This document shows, piece by piece, positions 23,686 to 32,462 of a stretch of DNA of 64,000 bases. Numbering within the stretch: position 1 is the first letter of the stretch; each line of letters starts with the position of its first letter. The notes beneath the pieces are model-generated. The model did no database searches, was not told the DNA's origin, and saw nothing but the letters and a program-made list of their open reading frames with translations. Location: the NCBI GenBank assembly GCA_029547805.1, contig JAKPOP010000012.1:124001-188000 (forward strand). Direction: 5' to 3'. Both the position numbers and the translations under genes were made by a program. This stretch comes from Deltaproteobacteria bacterium. Lineage in GTDB: Bacteria > Myxococcota_A > UBA9042 > DTJE01.

Positions 23686-26553
23686 ATGGTGCGCGCGAGG
23701 ATCTGGGTCGTCGCGGGGCTGCTGGCATGGGTCGGCTGCGGTGGGGGCGGCGCCGGCACCGATGGGGGGCGGGACGCGGGGATGGACCTGGCCCGGGACG
23801 TCCTCGGGGAGGGGACCGGATCCGATGTCGGCCTTGACCTCTCCCAAGACCGGATCGAGGACCCGGGGACCCCCGATGCCATGGCCGATGTCCTCGATAT
23901 CCCGCCACCCGACGAGGGGATGCCGGAGGTCCACGAGGACGTCCCGGATCTTCCCCAGGATGTCCCGGACCCGGGGGTCGAGGACCCGGGGGTTGAGGAC
24001 CTGCCTTTCGATCCCGGCGCAGACCTCTGCGATGGGCCCTGGTGCGTCCCGTGTCCTGACGACGGGCTGGCCTGCACGGACACCTTCCGGGACGAGGATG
24101 GCCGCTGCTTCCACCTGATCCTGCCCGGGTGGTGCGTGGTCCGGGACAACTGCTTCGAGGCGGGCCAGGTGGACCCGTCGAACACCTGCCTCACCTGCCA
24201 GCCCGAGGTGGACCCGGAGGCCTTCACCCCCGCCGCCGGAAATCCCTGCGAGGATGGCGTGCCGTGCAGTACCGGTGGCATCTGTACCACCGACGGGGCA
24301 TGCGTCCCGGCGGCGGTTCCCTGCGACGACGGGAACGTCTGCACCGTCGATCGGTGCGAGGATGGGGTCTGCAAGCACCTGATCCCGGGCGTCCCCAGCA
24401 CCTGCGACGACGGCGACCGATGCACCCTCAACGACCGGTGCAGCGAGGGGGTCTGTGTGGGCACCCCGAAGACCTGTCCCCAGGGGTCGGACCCCTGCAC
24501 GGCCAACGAGTGCGACCCGGCGGACGGACTCTGCAAGCCCGTCTGGACCCAGGCTCCCTGCGAGGACGGGGACGTCTGCACCACCGACGACGCCTGCGTC
24601 GAGGGTCGCTGCGTGGGGAAACCCCGGGACTGCGCCGACGACAACCCCTGCACCCAGGACTACTGCGTGCCTGCGGGGATCGGCCTCTGGACCTGTCAGC
24701 ACCGGCCCTTCCAGGGGGCCTGCGAGGACGGGGACCTCTGCACGGTCGGGGAGACCTGCGGGGCCGACGGCCTCTGTCGCGGAGGCGAGGCCCGGGTCTG
24801 CAACGACTACAATCCCTGTACGTCCGATGCCTGCGACTCCGCGGTGGGGTGCGTCTTGACGCCCCTGTCCATCACCTGCGACGACGGGGACCCCTGCACC
24901 GTGGACGACTTCTGCCAGGAGGGGACCTGTCAGGGGACGCCTCGCTCCTGCGACGACGGGAATCCCTGTACCGAGGACTTCTGCCGCTTCGGGTCATGCT
25001 GGAACGTCTCCCTGGAAAACGGGACTCCCTGCGATGACGGCGACGTCTGCACGACCGGGGACCAGTGCCAGTATGCCTCCTGCCGGGGCACCGGGGTGCT
25101 GTCCTGCGAAGACGGCAATGCCTGCACGGAGGACGCCTGCGTCCCGAGGGTCGGCTGTCGCCATCTCCCGGTGGACTGCAACGACGGGAATCCCTGCACG
25201 ACCGACCTCTGCGACGTGGCGACGGGGTGCCGGCACCTCTTCAACGCCAATGCCTGCGACGACCAGGATGCCTGCACCGTGAACGACCAGTGCGTGGCGG
25301 GAACCTGCACCGGGACGCCCCGGAACTGTTCCGACGGGGACCCGTGCACGATCGACTCCTGCCGGGCGGGCCAGTGCCTGCACGAGCCCAACTACGGCCC
25401 CTGCGAGGACGGCGACCTCTGCACCGCCGGGGAGACCTGCCAGCAGGGGCGCTGCGTCGGGGGCCAGTCAATCACCTGCAACGACCTGGAGGCCTGCACC
25501 GCCGACTCCTGCAATCCCTCGGTGGGCTGCGTCTTCACCCCCATCTCGGGGTCCTGCAACGACTACTCGGTCTGCACCGTGAACGACCAGTGCCAGGGCG
25601 GGCGGTGCGTCGGGACGCCGATCTCCTGCGATGACGGCAACGCCTGTACCGACGACCTCTGCGACCCCCTGACGGGCTGCTACCACCAGAACAACACCCT
25701 GCTGTGCAACGACGGCAACCTCTGCACCGTGATGGACCAGTGCAAGGCCGGTGTCTGCGCCGGCACGAACCTGTTCCGGAACCCGGTCTCCAAGACGGCC
25801 ACGCTGGCCTTCACGACCCAGGCCAGGGCGGGCTTCGGCCTGGACCTGGACGGCAACCCGGCAACCTGCCAGCCCCAGGGGGACTGCCAGGACGGCGTCG
25901 AGAACCTCTTCGCCAAGATGGGGATCTTCATCACGGACCAGTTCGCCCCGGACCTGACCACGGCGGTCGCCGATGGGCGGCTCGGGCTGTTGCTGGAGCA
26001 CGAGAGCCCCGGTCCTGGCTCGGGACCCTACGACCTCAATCTCCTCTTCGGACGCCGGGTGGACCCCACCTCCTGCAACCCCGCGGGACCAAACTGCAAC
26101 TATCGGGTCTTCGCCGCCGAGGTGTTGAGCCCCTGCAGCCCCCGCTTCACGATCAACAACACCAGCCTCGATGGCAACGTGTTGACCGCCGGGGGCCCGG
26201 ACTTCAAGGCCCGGGTCTACTTCGTGGTGGGGACCACCCTGGTTCCGGTGGACCTCTGGGCCGTCCGTGTCCGGGCCACCGTGACGGTCCAGAACGGCGT
26301 GATCACCGGGGGAACGGGCGTACTCGGGGGAGGCGTGAACGTCCGGGCCCTGATCCAGGCTCTCGAGAACGTCCCGGCGGGACAGTTCTCGCCCTACACG
26401 AAGGACCAGGTGATCCAGCAGCTCGACTCGCGCCTGTGCGCGAGCGTCAACGAGTGCGGAGACCTCAACACCGACGGGCGCCCCGGGAACGACGCGGCGT
26501 CCATCGGCCTGCCCTTCACGCTCGTCACGGGGAACATCGTCGGCCGGGACTAG
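23686..26553 (+). CDS. Surface lipoprotein with about 20 Cys-rich CDDGNPCT-type repeats
   Basis: 955 residues. Lipoprotein signal (GLLAWVGCGGGG), an acidic Asp/Pro-rich stalk to about residue 105, then about 20 imperfect Cys-rich repeats to about residue 695, each built on CDDGxxCTxxxxC followed by xxGxCxGxPxxC; a C-terminal domain of about 260 residues without Cys repeats follows, with beta-rich character and DLDGNPATC near its start. The repeats should form a disulfide-stapled rod that lifts the end domain off the surface, as in adhesin-like proteins of myxobacteria. The end domain is not recognised. A TAGAAT -10-like box (23653-23658) lies upstream without a clear -35. Confidence 0.88.
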   Translation: MVRARIWVVAGLLAWVGCGGGGAGTDGGRDAGMDLARDVLGEGTGSDVGLDLSQDRIEDPGTPDAMADVLDIPPPDEGMPEVHEDVPDLPQDVPDPGVEDPGVEDLPFDPGADLCDGPWCVPCPDDGLACTDTFRDEDGRCFHLILPGWCVVRDNCFEAGQVDPSNTCLTCQPEVDPEAFTPAAGNPCEDGVPCSTGGICTTDGACVPAAVPCDDGNVCTVDRCEDGVCKHLIPGVPSTCDDGDRCTLNDRCSEGVCVGTPKTCPQGSDPCTANECDPADGLCKPVWTQAPCEDGDVCTTDDACVEGRCVGKPRDCADDNPCTQDYCVPAGIGLWTCQHRPFQGACEDGDLCTVGETCGADGLCRGGEARVCNDYNPCTSDACDSAVGCVLTPLSITCDDGDPCTVDDFCQEGTCQGTPRSCDDGNPCTEDFCRFGSCWNVSLENGTPCDDGDVCTTGDQCQYASCRGTGVLSCEDGNACTEDACVPRVGCRHLPVDCNDGNPCTTDLCDVATGCRHLFNANACDDQDACTVNDQCVAGTCTGTPRNCSDGDPCTIDSCRAGQCLHEPNYGPCEDGDLCTAGETCQQGRCVGGQSITCNDLEACTADSCNPSVGCVFTPISGSCNDYSVCTVNDQCQGGRCVGTPISCDDGNACTDDLCDPLTGCYHQNNTLLCNDGNLCTVMDQCKAGVCAGTNLFRNPVSKTATLAFTTQARAGFGLDLDGNPATCQPQGDCQDGVENLFAKMGIFITDQFAPDLTTAVADGRLGLLLEHESPGPGSGPYDLNLLFGRRVDPTSCNPAGPNCNYRVFAAEVLSPCSPRFTINNTSLDGNVLTAGGPDFKARVYFVVGTTLVPVDLWAVRVRATVTVQNGVITGGTGVLGGGVNVRALIQALENVPAGQFSPYTKDQVIQQLDSRLCASVNECGDLNTDGRPGNDAASIGLPFTLVTGNIVGRD
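24247..25768 (+). repeat. Coding tandem repeat array, Cys-rich units
   Basis: About 20 diverged units of roughly 60-90 nt inside the lipoprotein gene, recognisable by tgcgacgacgg(g/c)aa or tgcgaggacgg followed by tgcacc. The units have drifted at third positions, so the array is old and under protein-level selection. Confidence 0.8.
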
Positions 26554-26576
26554 GTTCCGGCATCTGGAGACGCGGT

Positions 26577-27251
26577 TCAGATCGTTCCGGGGCGGGTGGG
26601 GGCCAGGTCCGGATACTCCCGCCAGTCGGGCTGGAAGGGGTCCAGCACCTCGACGATCCGGTCCAGCACCGCCACGAGGTCCGGCATCCGGTTGGGGTCC
26701 GGCAGGGCGTTCATGATTGCCTCCCGCCAGTCCTTGTACTCGTTGGCCAGGAACAGGTAGCCCGGAAAGGGGGACCGCCAGATGCCGAACTGTCGGGCCA
26801 TCGGGAAGCCATACTCGTGGTCCCGGAGCAGGAAGATCACCCTGGCGGTCCCGATGCGGGGGTTCAGGGAGACCTCCACGGGCCTCACCTGGTCCGGGAG
26901 GAAGCCCGCCAGCCGGGCCACGGTGCAGGAGAATCGGAGCCCCGCGTCGGGTCCCGGGGGCTGGCCGACCAGGGCCAGGGCCTCCGGAGTCACCACCTGG
27001 TCCAGGGCCTTGAGGGCTCCCTGGGCCTTCTGGGTATGGGCCTCCAGGAAGGCCTTCTGGTCGCAGGTGGTCACGGCCTGCAGCAGGGCCCGGAATCCCG
27101 CCAGCACGTCCTCCTCGGAGGAGGCGGGGGGCGGGGGCTTGTCGGCCTCGGTCCCGGGTCCCTTGCAAGCCATCCCGAGGACCAGGGACCCCACCAGCAC
27201 CCCGCACAGGGCCGGTCCTGTCCATCCCAGGGAGGGGAAGGCGGCTTTCAC
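26577..27251 (-). CDS. Lipoprotein of unknown function
   Basis: 224 residues from GTG 27251, preceded by GGAGGTGA, a strong ribosome site lying inside the end of the M20 peptidase gene; start and upstream stop overlap as GTGA. A lipoprotein signal (GSLVLGMAC) and a short Pro-rich linker precede an alpha/beta domain with no motif I can name; segments FGIWRSPFPGYLFLANEYKDW and LLRDHEYGFPMARQFG look like a conserved core. Coupling to the peptidase suggests a related peptide or cell-wall role, but that is speculative. Confidence 0.75.
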   Translation of the reverse strand: MKAAFPSLGWTGPALCGVLVGSLVLGMACKGPGTEADKPPPPASSEEDVLAGFRALLQAVTTCDQKAFLEAHTQKAQGALKALDQVVTPEALALVGQPPGPDAGLRFSCTVARLAGFLPDQVRPVEVSLNPRIGTARVIFLLRDHEYGFPMARQFGIWRSPFPGYLFLANEYKDWREAIMNALPDPNRMPDLVAVLDRIVEVLDPFQPDWREYPDLAPTRPGTI

Positions 27252-28624
27252 GGCCTCACCTCCGCCAGTCGGGCATAGAGGGCCACGCCGCACCGGATGC
27301 CCTTCCGGAAATGGTCCAGGGGGAACTTCTCGTCCGGGGAGTGGATGTTGTCGGAGTTGAGGCCGTAGCCGACCAGCAGGGCCGGGGCGTTCAGGGCCTC
27401 CTGGAAGACCGCCGTGATGGGGATCGAGGCCCCCTCCCGGACCAGCACCGGCCGCTTGCCGAAGGCGGCCTCCATCGCCTCCAGGGCGGCCTTCAGGAAC
27501 GGGCTCTCCCGGGGAACCATCACGGGGCTCCCGCCGTGGAGGTAGGTCACCTGGACCTTCAGTCCGGCAGGCGCCACCGTCGGCAACCACTGCTGGACCG
27601 CCTGGGCCACCCGTTCCGGGCGCTGGTTCGGGACCAGCCGGAAACTGAACTTGAAGCCCCCCTCTGCCGGGAGCACGGTCTTGCCCCCGGCCCCGGCGAA
27701 GCCCCCCCAGACCCCATGGACGTCGAAGGAGGGGCGGCCCCAGTTCCGCTCCCGGGACGTGTAGCCCTCCTCTCCGAAGAGCCCCGACACCCCGATGTCC
27801 CCCATCAGGTCCGAGTCGGGATGGGAGACCAGCGCGAACTCCTCCCGCTCCTCGGGGGTCAGGGGCAGCACGTCGTCGTAGAACCCCGGGACCTGGATCT
27901 GGCCCCGCTCGTTCTGGATGGCCGCGATCAGGCGACCGATGCCGTTGAGGGGGTTCGAGACCATGCCCCCGTAGACCCCCGAGTGGAGGTCCCGAGAGGG
28001 CCCCTGGACGTCCACCTGGAAGTAGGCGATGCCCCGGAGGGCGTAGACCACCGTCGGCTGGTCCGGCCGCTCCCAGGCCGTGTCGGAGATCAGCACCGCA
28101 TCGCAGGCCAGCAGGTCCCGGTGATTGCGGACGAAGTCGTGGGTGCCGCCCTTGCCACCTTCCTCCTCGCCCTCGATGAAGACCTTGATGTTGCACGGGA
28201 GGCGGCCATGGGTGCGGAGCCACGCCCGGATCGCCACCAGGTGCGTCATCACCTGGGCCTTGTCGTCCGAGGTCCCGCGGCCCCAGATGGCCCCGTCCCG
28301 GACCACGGGGTCGAAGGGCGCGACGGTCCATTTCTCCCTGGGGTCCTCGGGCTGGACGTCGTAGTGGCCATAGATCAACAGCGTCGGTCTTCCCGGGGCG
28401 TGGAGCCAGTCCCCGTACACCGCCGGGTGTCCCCCGGTCTCCATCAAGGCCACGTGGTCCAGGCCCGCCTCCCGGAGGAACCGGGCGGCCCACTCCCCGG
28501 CCCGCCGGACCTCGCCCTCCCGGGCCGGGTCCGCCGAGACGCTCTCGATCCGCAGCCACTCGAACAACTCCGCCAGGGCCTGCGACTCCTCCGCCGCGAC
28601 CCGTTCCAGCACGCGATCGACCAT
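27248..28624 (-). CDS. M20-family metallopeptidase (dipeptidase type)
   Basis: 458 residues, ATG 28624 with GGAGGGG upstream. Metal and catalytic motifs of the M20/M28 clan are intact: YGHYDVQP (His, Asp), GRGTSDDKAQ (bridging Asp), IEGEEEGGKGG (catalytic Glu pair), SDTAWERPDQP, and a late His in DNIHSPDEKF. The dimerisation domain sits around residues 190-300. Such enzymes cleave di- or short peptides in the cytoplasm using two zinc ions. No signal peptide. Length is standard. It begins a two-gene operon with the lipoprotein. Confidence 0.93.
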   Translation of the reverse strand: MVDRVLERVAAEESQALAELFEWLRIESVSADPAREGEVRRAGEWAARFLREAGLDHVALMETGGHPAVYGDWLHAPGRPTLLIYGHYDVQPEDPREKWTVAPFDPVVRDGAIWGRGTSDDKAQVMTHLVAIRAWLRTHGRLPCNIKVFIEGEEEGGKGGTHDFVRNHRDLLACDAVLISDTAWERPDQPTVVYALRGIAYFQVDVQGPSRDLHSGVYGGMVSNPLNGIGRLIAAIQNERGQIQVPGFYDDVLPLTPEEREEFALVSHPDSDLMGDIGVSGLFGEEGYTSRERNWGRPSFDVHGVWGGFAGAGGKTVLPAEGGFKFSFRLVPNQRPERVAQAVQQWLPTVAPAGLKVQVTYLHGGSPVMVPRESPFLKAALEAMEAAFGKRPVLVREGASIPITAVFQEALNAPALLVGYGLNSDNIHSPDEKFPLDHFRKGIRCGVALYARLAEVRP

Positions 28625-28675
28625 CGGAACCCCTCCAGAGAAGCAATCGCTCCGAAGCCTAGCGCCTTTTGCCCC

Positions 28676-28691
28676 GGGGGTCACGACCCCC
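28676..28691. promoter_or_regulatory. Palindrome in the divergent M20/asnB intergenic region
   Basis: GGGGGTC and GACCCCC flank 2 nt, between two divergent genes (28625-28797). It lacks a T-run on either strand in the right place for a terminator, so an operator is possible. In this GC-rich setting a chance palindrome of this size is not rare. Confidence 0.25.
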
Positions 28692-28736
28692 AACGGGGCC
28701 CACGACCCCGATTTCCCCGCGGAATCGGTCTTTCCC

Positions 28737-28766
28737 TTGGTCCCGGACCGCCTGGGCCGATAGAAT
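28737..28766 (+). promoter_or_regulatory. Possible promoter of the asparagine synthetase gene
   Basis: TAGAAT is a good -10 box 31 nt before the ATG; the -35 candidate TTGGTC, 18 nt upstream, is weak. Confidence 0.35.
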
Positions 28767-28797
28767 GGCGCCGTCCTTCGGCGACGGAAGGTTCCTG

Positions 28798-30696
28798 ATG
28801 TGCGGACTGGTGGGGTGGTTCCAGCGGCCCGGAAACCCGATCGATCCGGTCCTGCTGGCCCGGATGGCCGCACAGATGCGTCACCGGGGACCCGACGACG
28901 AGGGGCAGTGGGTCGAGGGGTCGGCGGGACTGCATCACCTGCGCCTTTCGGTGATCGACCTGGAGACCGGGCACCAGCCCATGGAGGCGGGTCCGGCGGT
29001 GCTGGCCTACAACGGCGAGATCTACAACTACCTGGAACTCCGGGAGGAGCTCCGGAGGGAGGGGGCCGTGTTCCGGACCTCCTCCGACACCGAGGTGCTG
29101 CTGCAGGGCTACCTGCGCCATGGCGTCGCGATCCTGCCTCGCCTGAACGGGATGTTCGCCTTCGTGCTTGTGGACCGGTCCCGGGGCAAGGTGCTGGCGG
29201 CAAGGGACTATTTCGGGGTCAAGCCGCTCTACTTCCACGCGACGCCCGAGCGGGTGATCTTCGCGAGCGAGATCAAGGCCATCCTGCACCATCCGGCCGT
29301 CGAGGCCCGGTGCGACCTGGAGGCCCTCCAGGATTACTGGACCTTCCAGTTCGTGCTTCACGAGGAGACCCTCTTCGCGGGGATCCGGAAGGTGCTGCCC
29401 GGGCAGTATCTCGAGATGGACCTCCAGGACCTCTCGATCACGACGCACCGCTACTGGGACCCTTGTTTCCAGGTGGACCGGCACCACACCGAGGAGTATT
29501 TCCGGGAACGGATCCGGGAGACGCTGCTGGAGAGCGTGCGCCTGCAGATGCGGAGCGACGTTCCGGTGGGGACCTACCTCTCGGGCGGCGTGGACAGTTC
29601 CCTGGTGACGGTGCTGGCGGCCCGCCATGCCGGGGAGCCCTTGAAGACCTTCACCGGGGCCTTTTCCGAGGGGGAGGAGTTCGACGAGACCCCCTACGCC
29701 GAGGCCGTCGCCCGGGAGGCCGGGGCCCGGTCCTTCGTGGTCCGCCCGACGGAACAGGAGTTCGTCGAGGCGATGCCCCGGCTGACCTGGCACATGGACG
29801 AGCCGGCGGCGGGGCCCGGGCTGTTCCCCCAGTGGGCCACGGCGCGGCTGGCCCGGCAGCAGGTCACCGTGGCCCTGGGAGGCCAGGGGGGCGACGAGAT
29901 CTTCAACGGCTACATCCGCTACGTCGTGGCCTACCTGGAACAGGCCTTGAAGGGGTCGATCCACGAGACCCTGGAGGAGGGCGAGCACATCGTCACGCTG
30001 AAGTCGATCCTCCCGAACCTGCCCTTCCTGCGCCAGTACGTCCCGATGTTGCAGGAGTTCTGGTCCCGGGGGCTCTTCGACGACATGGACCGGCGCTATT
30101 TCCGGTTGCTGGACCGCAGCGGCGGCACGATGGACCTGCTGGCCGGGGACATCCTGGCGTCCTGGCAGCCCGAGGGGACCTTCGCGCGGTTCCAGAAGGT
30201 CTTCCATCATCCCGATACCCGGTCCTACATCAACAAGATGACCCACTTCGACCTGGTGGCGGGCCTGCCAGCGCTGCTGCACGTGGAGGACCGGGTCAGC
30301 ATGGCCCACTCCCTGGAGTCCCGGGTACCGCTGCTGGACCGGCGCCTGGTGGACCTGGTTGCCGCGATGCCGCCGGCGATGAAGTTCCGGGGCGCCGAGC
30401 CCAAGTATGCCCTCCGCATGGCCGTCGGGGACCTGATCCCCGAGGTCGTGCGTCGCCGGAAGGACAAGAAGGGCTTCCCGGTGCCGCTGCACCTCTGGGC
30501 CCGCCGGGGGCCGGTCCGGGACTTCTTCCGGGACGTGCTGCTGTCCCGGGCGGCACGACAGCGAGGGATGTGGAATCTCCCGGCCATCGAGGCCCTCCTG
30601 GACCGGGAACAGGCCTTCGGGCGACGATTGTGGGGGGCCCTGAACCTGGAACTGTGGTTCCAGACCTTTCTGGACACCCCCGCAAGGGGTGGATGA
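28798..30696 (+). CDS. asnB: Asparagine synthetase (glutamine-hydrolysing)
   Basis: 632 residues starting MCGLVGW, so Cys2 becomes the N-terminal nucleophile of the class II glutaminase domain (RHRGPDDEG, YNGEIYN follow). The synthetase domain starts near residue 230 with the ATP pyrophosphatase P-loop LSGGVDSSLV. AsnB makes asparagine from aspartate, ATP and glutamine, but AsnB-like enzymes at the head of exopolysaccharide loci, as in the XrtA/PEP-CTERM loci, are thought to amidate sugar acids. The dehydrogenase that follows, 10 nt downstream from its stop, would supply such a uronic acid, which favours this alternative role. Confidence 0.93.
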   Translation: MCGLVGWFQRPGNPIDPVLLARMAAQMRHRGPDDEGQWVEGSAGLHHLRLSVIDLETGHQPMEAGPAVLAYNGEIYNYLELREELRREGAVFRTSSDTEVLLQGYLRHGVAILPRLNGMFAFVLVDRSRGKVLAARDYFGVKPLYFHATPERVIFASEIKAILHHPAVEARCDLEALQDYWTFQFVLHEETLFAGIRKVLPGQYLEMDLQDLSITTHRYWDPCFQVDRHHTEEYFRERIRETLLESVRLQMRSDVPVGTYLSGGVDSSLVTVLAARHAGEPLKTFTGAFSEGEEFDETPYAEAVAREAGARSFVVRPTEQEFVEAMPRLTWHMDEPAAGPGLFPQWATARLARQQVTVALGGQGGDEIFNGYIRYVVAYLEQALKGSIHETLEEGEHIVTLKSILPNLPFLRQYVPMLQEFWSRGLFDDMDRRYFRLLDRSGGTMDLLAGDILASWQPEGTFARFQKVFHHPDTRSYINKMTHFDLVAGLPALLHVEDRVSMAHSLESRVPLLDRRLVDLVAAMPPAMKFRGAEPKYALRMAVGDLIPEVVRRRKDKKGFPVPLHLWARRGPVRDFFRDVLLSRAARQRGMWNLPAIEALLDREQAFGRRLWGALNLELWFQTFLDTPARGG

Positions 30697-30706
30697 CGGG
30701 GGGAAC

Positions 30707-32428
30707 ATGCCGCTGCAATGGACGAGCGACGGGACCGTGGCCCGCTGGGAGGTCCGCAAGATCGGCGTGATCGGCCCGGGCATCGTGGGGATGCCGATGG
30801 CGGCGATGCTGGCCCATGCCCGGGTGCGGATTGGCCAGGAGGCTCCGGCTCGGGTGGTGGTGATTCAGCGGGACTCGCCGACCTCCGGCTGGAAGGTCGG
30901 GGCGATCAACCGGGGAGAGTCCCCCATCGGGGGCGTGGAACCGGACCTGGATCGCATCGTGGCGGAAGGGGCCCGGGAGGGGCTCCTGTCGGCCAGTCAT
31001 CACGTGGAGGACCTCCGGGATGCCGACGTGGTGCTCGTCTGCGTCCAGACGGACAAGCGGGGGCTGGCGCCGGACTATGGTCCCCTCATGGAGGCCCTCG
31101 AGGGCCTGGCGCGGGCGTTCCAGGCGAGGCCCGAGGGGCAGGTCCCCCTGGTGGTCTTCGAGTCCACGCTCGCTCCCTCGACGATGGCCACGGTGATCCG
31201 GGATCACTTCCGGCGGTTCGGGCTTGAGGACGGCCGGGATGTGCTGCTCGGCAACAGTCCGAACCGGGTGATGCCGGGACGGCTGGTGGAGCGGGTCCGG
31301 ACCAGCGACAAGATCGTTGCGGGCCTGCACCCGGAGACGCCCCGCCTGATCCAGCGGCTCTATGGGCACATCGTCACCGAGGGACGCCTGCATCCCACCA
31401 GCAGCCTCACGGCCGAGGTGGTGAAGACCCTCGAGAACGCCTACCGCGACGTCCGGATCGCCTACGCCGCCGAGGTGGCCCGGTGGTGCGACGCCCGGGA
31501 CATCGACTTCTTCGCCCTTCGGGACCGGGTCAACGAGGTGCTGGGACAGGCCGACGAGGCCTCCCGAAACCCCACGGCGGTCCCGGTCGGTGGGCTGCTG
31601 GTGCCGACCCTGGGCGTCGGGGGCCACTGCCTGCCGAAGGACGGGATCCTGCTCTGGTGGCGTCGCCTGGAGGCCGGGGACCCCGGGGAGAAGAGCCTGA
31701 TCCTGGAGGCCCGGCGGGTCAATGATGAGTCCCCGGCAGCGACGCTCTCCCTGGCGGAACGGGCCCTGGGACCCCTGGACGGCCGTCCCGTGGCCCTGCT
31801 CGGGGTTGCCTACCGGTTCGACTCCGAGGACACCCGCAACTCTCCGACGCTGGTCCTGGGGAACCTGCTGCGGCGGAAGGGCTGCGCGGTGCGCCTGGCG
31901 GACCCCTACGTGCGCCCCGGGGATCAGAACCTGGTCCGCAGCGGACTCGATGCGGCCTTCACGAACGACCGGGGCCGGGCCCTGGAGGGGGCCGAGGTGG
32001 CCTTCCTGTGCACTGGCCACGGGGTCTATGCCCGGGACCTGGGGGCCATGCTGGACGAGGGGGCGCCGACCCTGGCGGGGATTGTCGATGCCTGCAATCT
32101 GGCCTCCCGGGGGGAGGTGGAGTCCCGAGGGCTGGTGTATGCCGGGATTGGTCGCGGGAGGCGTCCGCCTCCGTCGGGCCTCGTGGACGCGGTGGTCGGG
32201 GGCTTTCGGGCGGTCGAGCGGGGTGTCGCCCGGGAGGTCCAGGGCCTCTGCGACTTCCTGAATGCCCGGTACGCCGCGACGCCCTTCGAGGCGGTGCGAT
32301 TTCCCGACGTGCAGGCCCTCGCCCGGACCTGCTCGACGGGGTGCATGCTGGCGGACCCGGTGCCGCCGGACCCGGTTCCCGGATGGGAGGACCTCCGGTC
32401 GCGGCTGGTGGAGCACGCCCTGGCATGA
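30707..32428 (+). CDS. UDP-glucose/GDP-mannose (UDP-ManNAc-type) dehydrogenase with C-terminal extension
   Basis: 573 residues from ATG 30707 after GGGGGG; an in-frame GTG at 30689 is the alternative. NAD-binding IGVIGPGIVGMP, substrate/catalytic Lys in SSLTAEVVKTLENAYRD, and the nucleophile Cys in GVGGHCLPKDG are present, followed by the C-terminal UDP-binding domain (VALLGVAYRFDSEDTRNSP). The enzyme oxidises C6 of a nucleotide sugar to a uronic acid, as in WecC/WbpO. Normal length is about 430; here about 120 extra residues (CDFLNARYAATPFEAVRF onward) follow, of unknown role. Confidence 0.9.
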   Translation: MPLQWTSDGTVARWEVRKIGVIGPGIVGMPMAAMLAHARVRIGQEAPARVVVIQRDSPTSGWKVGAINRGESPIGGVEPDLDRIVAEGAREGLLSASHHVEDLRDADVVLVCVQTDKRGLAPDYGPLMEALEGLARAFQARPEGQVPLVVFESTLAPSTMATVIRDHFRRFGLEDGRDVLLGNSPNRVMPGRLVERVRTSDKIVAGLHPETPRLIQRLYGHIVTEGRLHPTSSLTAEVVKTLENAYRDVRIAYAAEVARWCDARDIDFFALRDRVNEVLGQADEASRNPTAVPVGGLLVPTLGVGGHCLPKDGILLWWRRLEAGDPGEKSLILEARRVNDESPAATLSLAERALGPLDGRPVALLGVAYRFDSEDTRNSPTLVLGNLLRRKGCAVRLADPYVRPGDQNLVRSGLDAAFTNDRGRALEGAEVAFLCTGHGVYARDLGAMLDEGAPTLAGIVDACNLASRGEVESRGLVYAGIGRGRRPPPSGLVDAVVGGFRAVERGVAREVQGLCDFLNARYAATPFEAVRFPDVQALARTCSTGCMLADPVPPDPVPGWEDLRSRLVEHALA

Positions 32429-32462
32429 CCTCGGGCTTGCGGGAGGGTGCGGCAGGACCGCG

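Noticed and set aside
24247-25768. Possible CRISPR-like array in the repeated Cys-rich gene
   Set aside because: Units vary, have no constant spacer length, stay in one reading frame and encode Cys-rich protein repeats.
28734-28800. Small hairpin around cttcgg just before asnB as a regulatory RNA element
   Set aside because: Arms are only about 5 bp; expected by chance in such GC-rich DNA.
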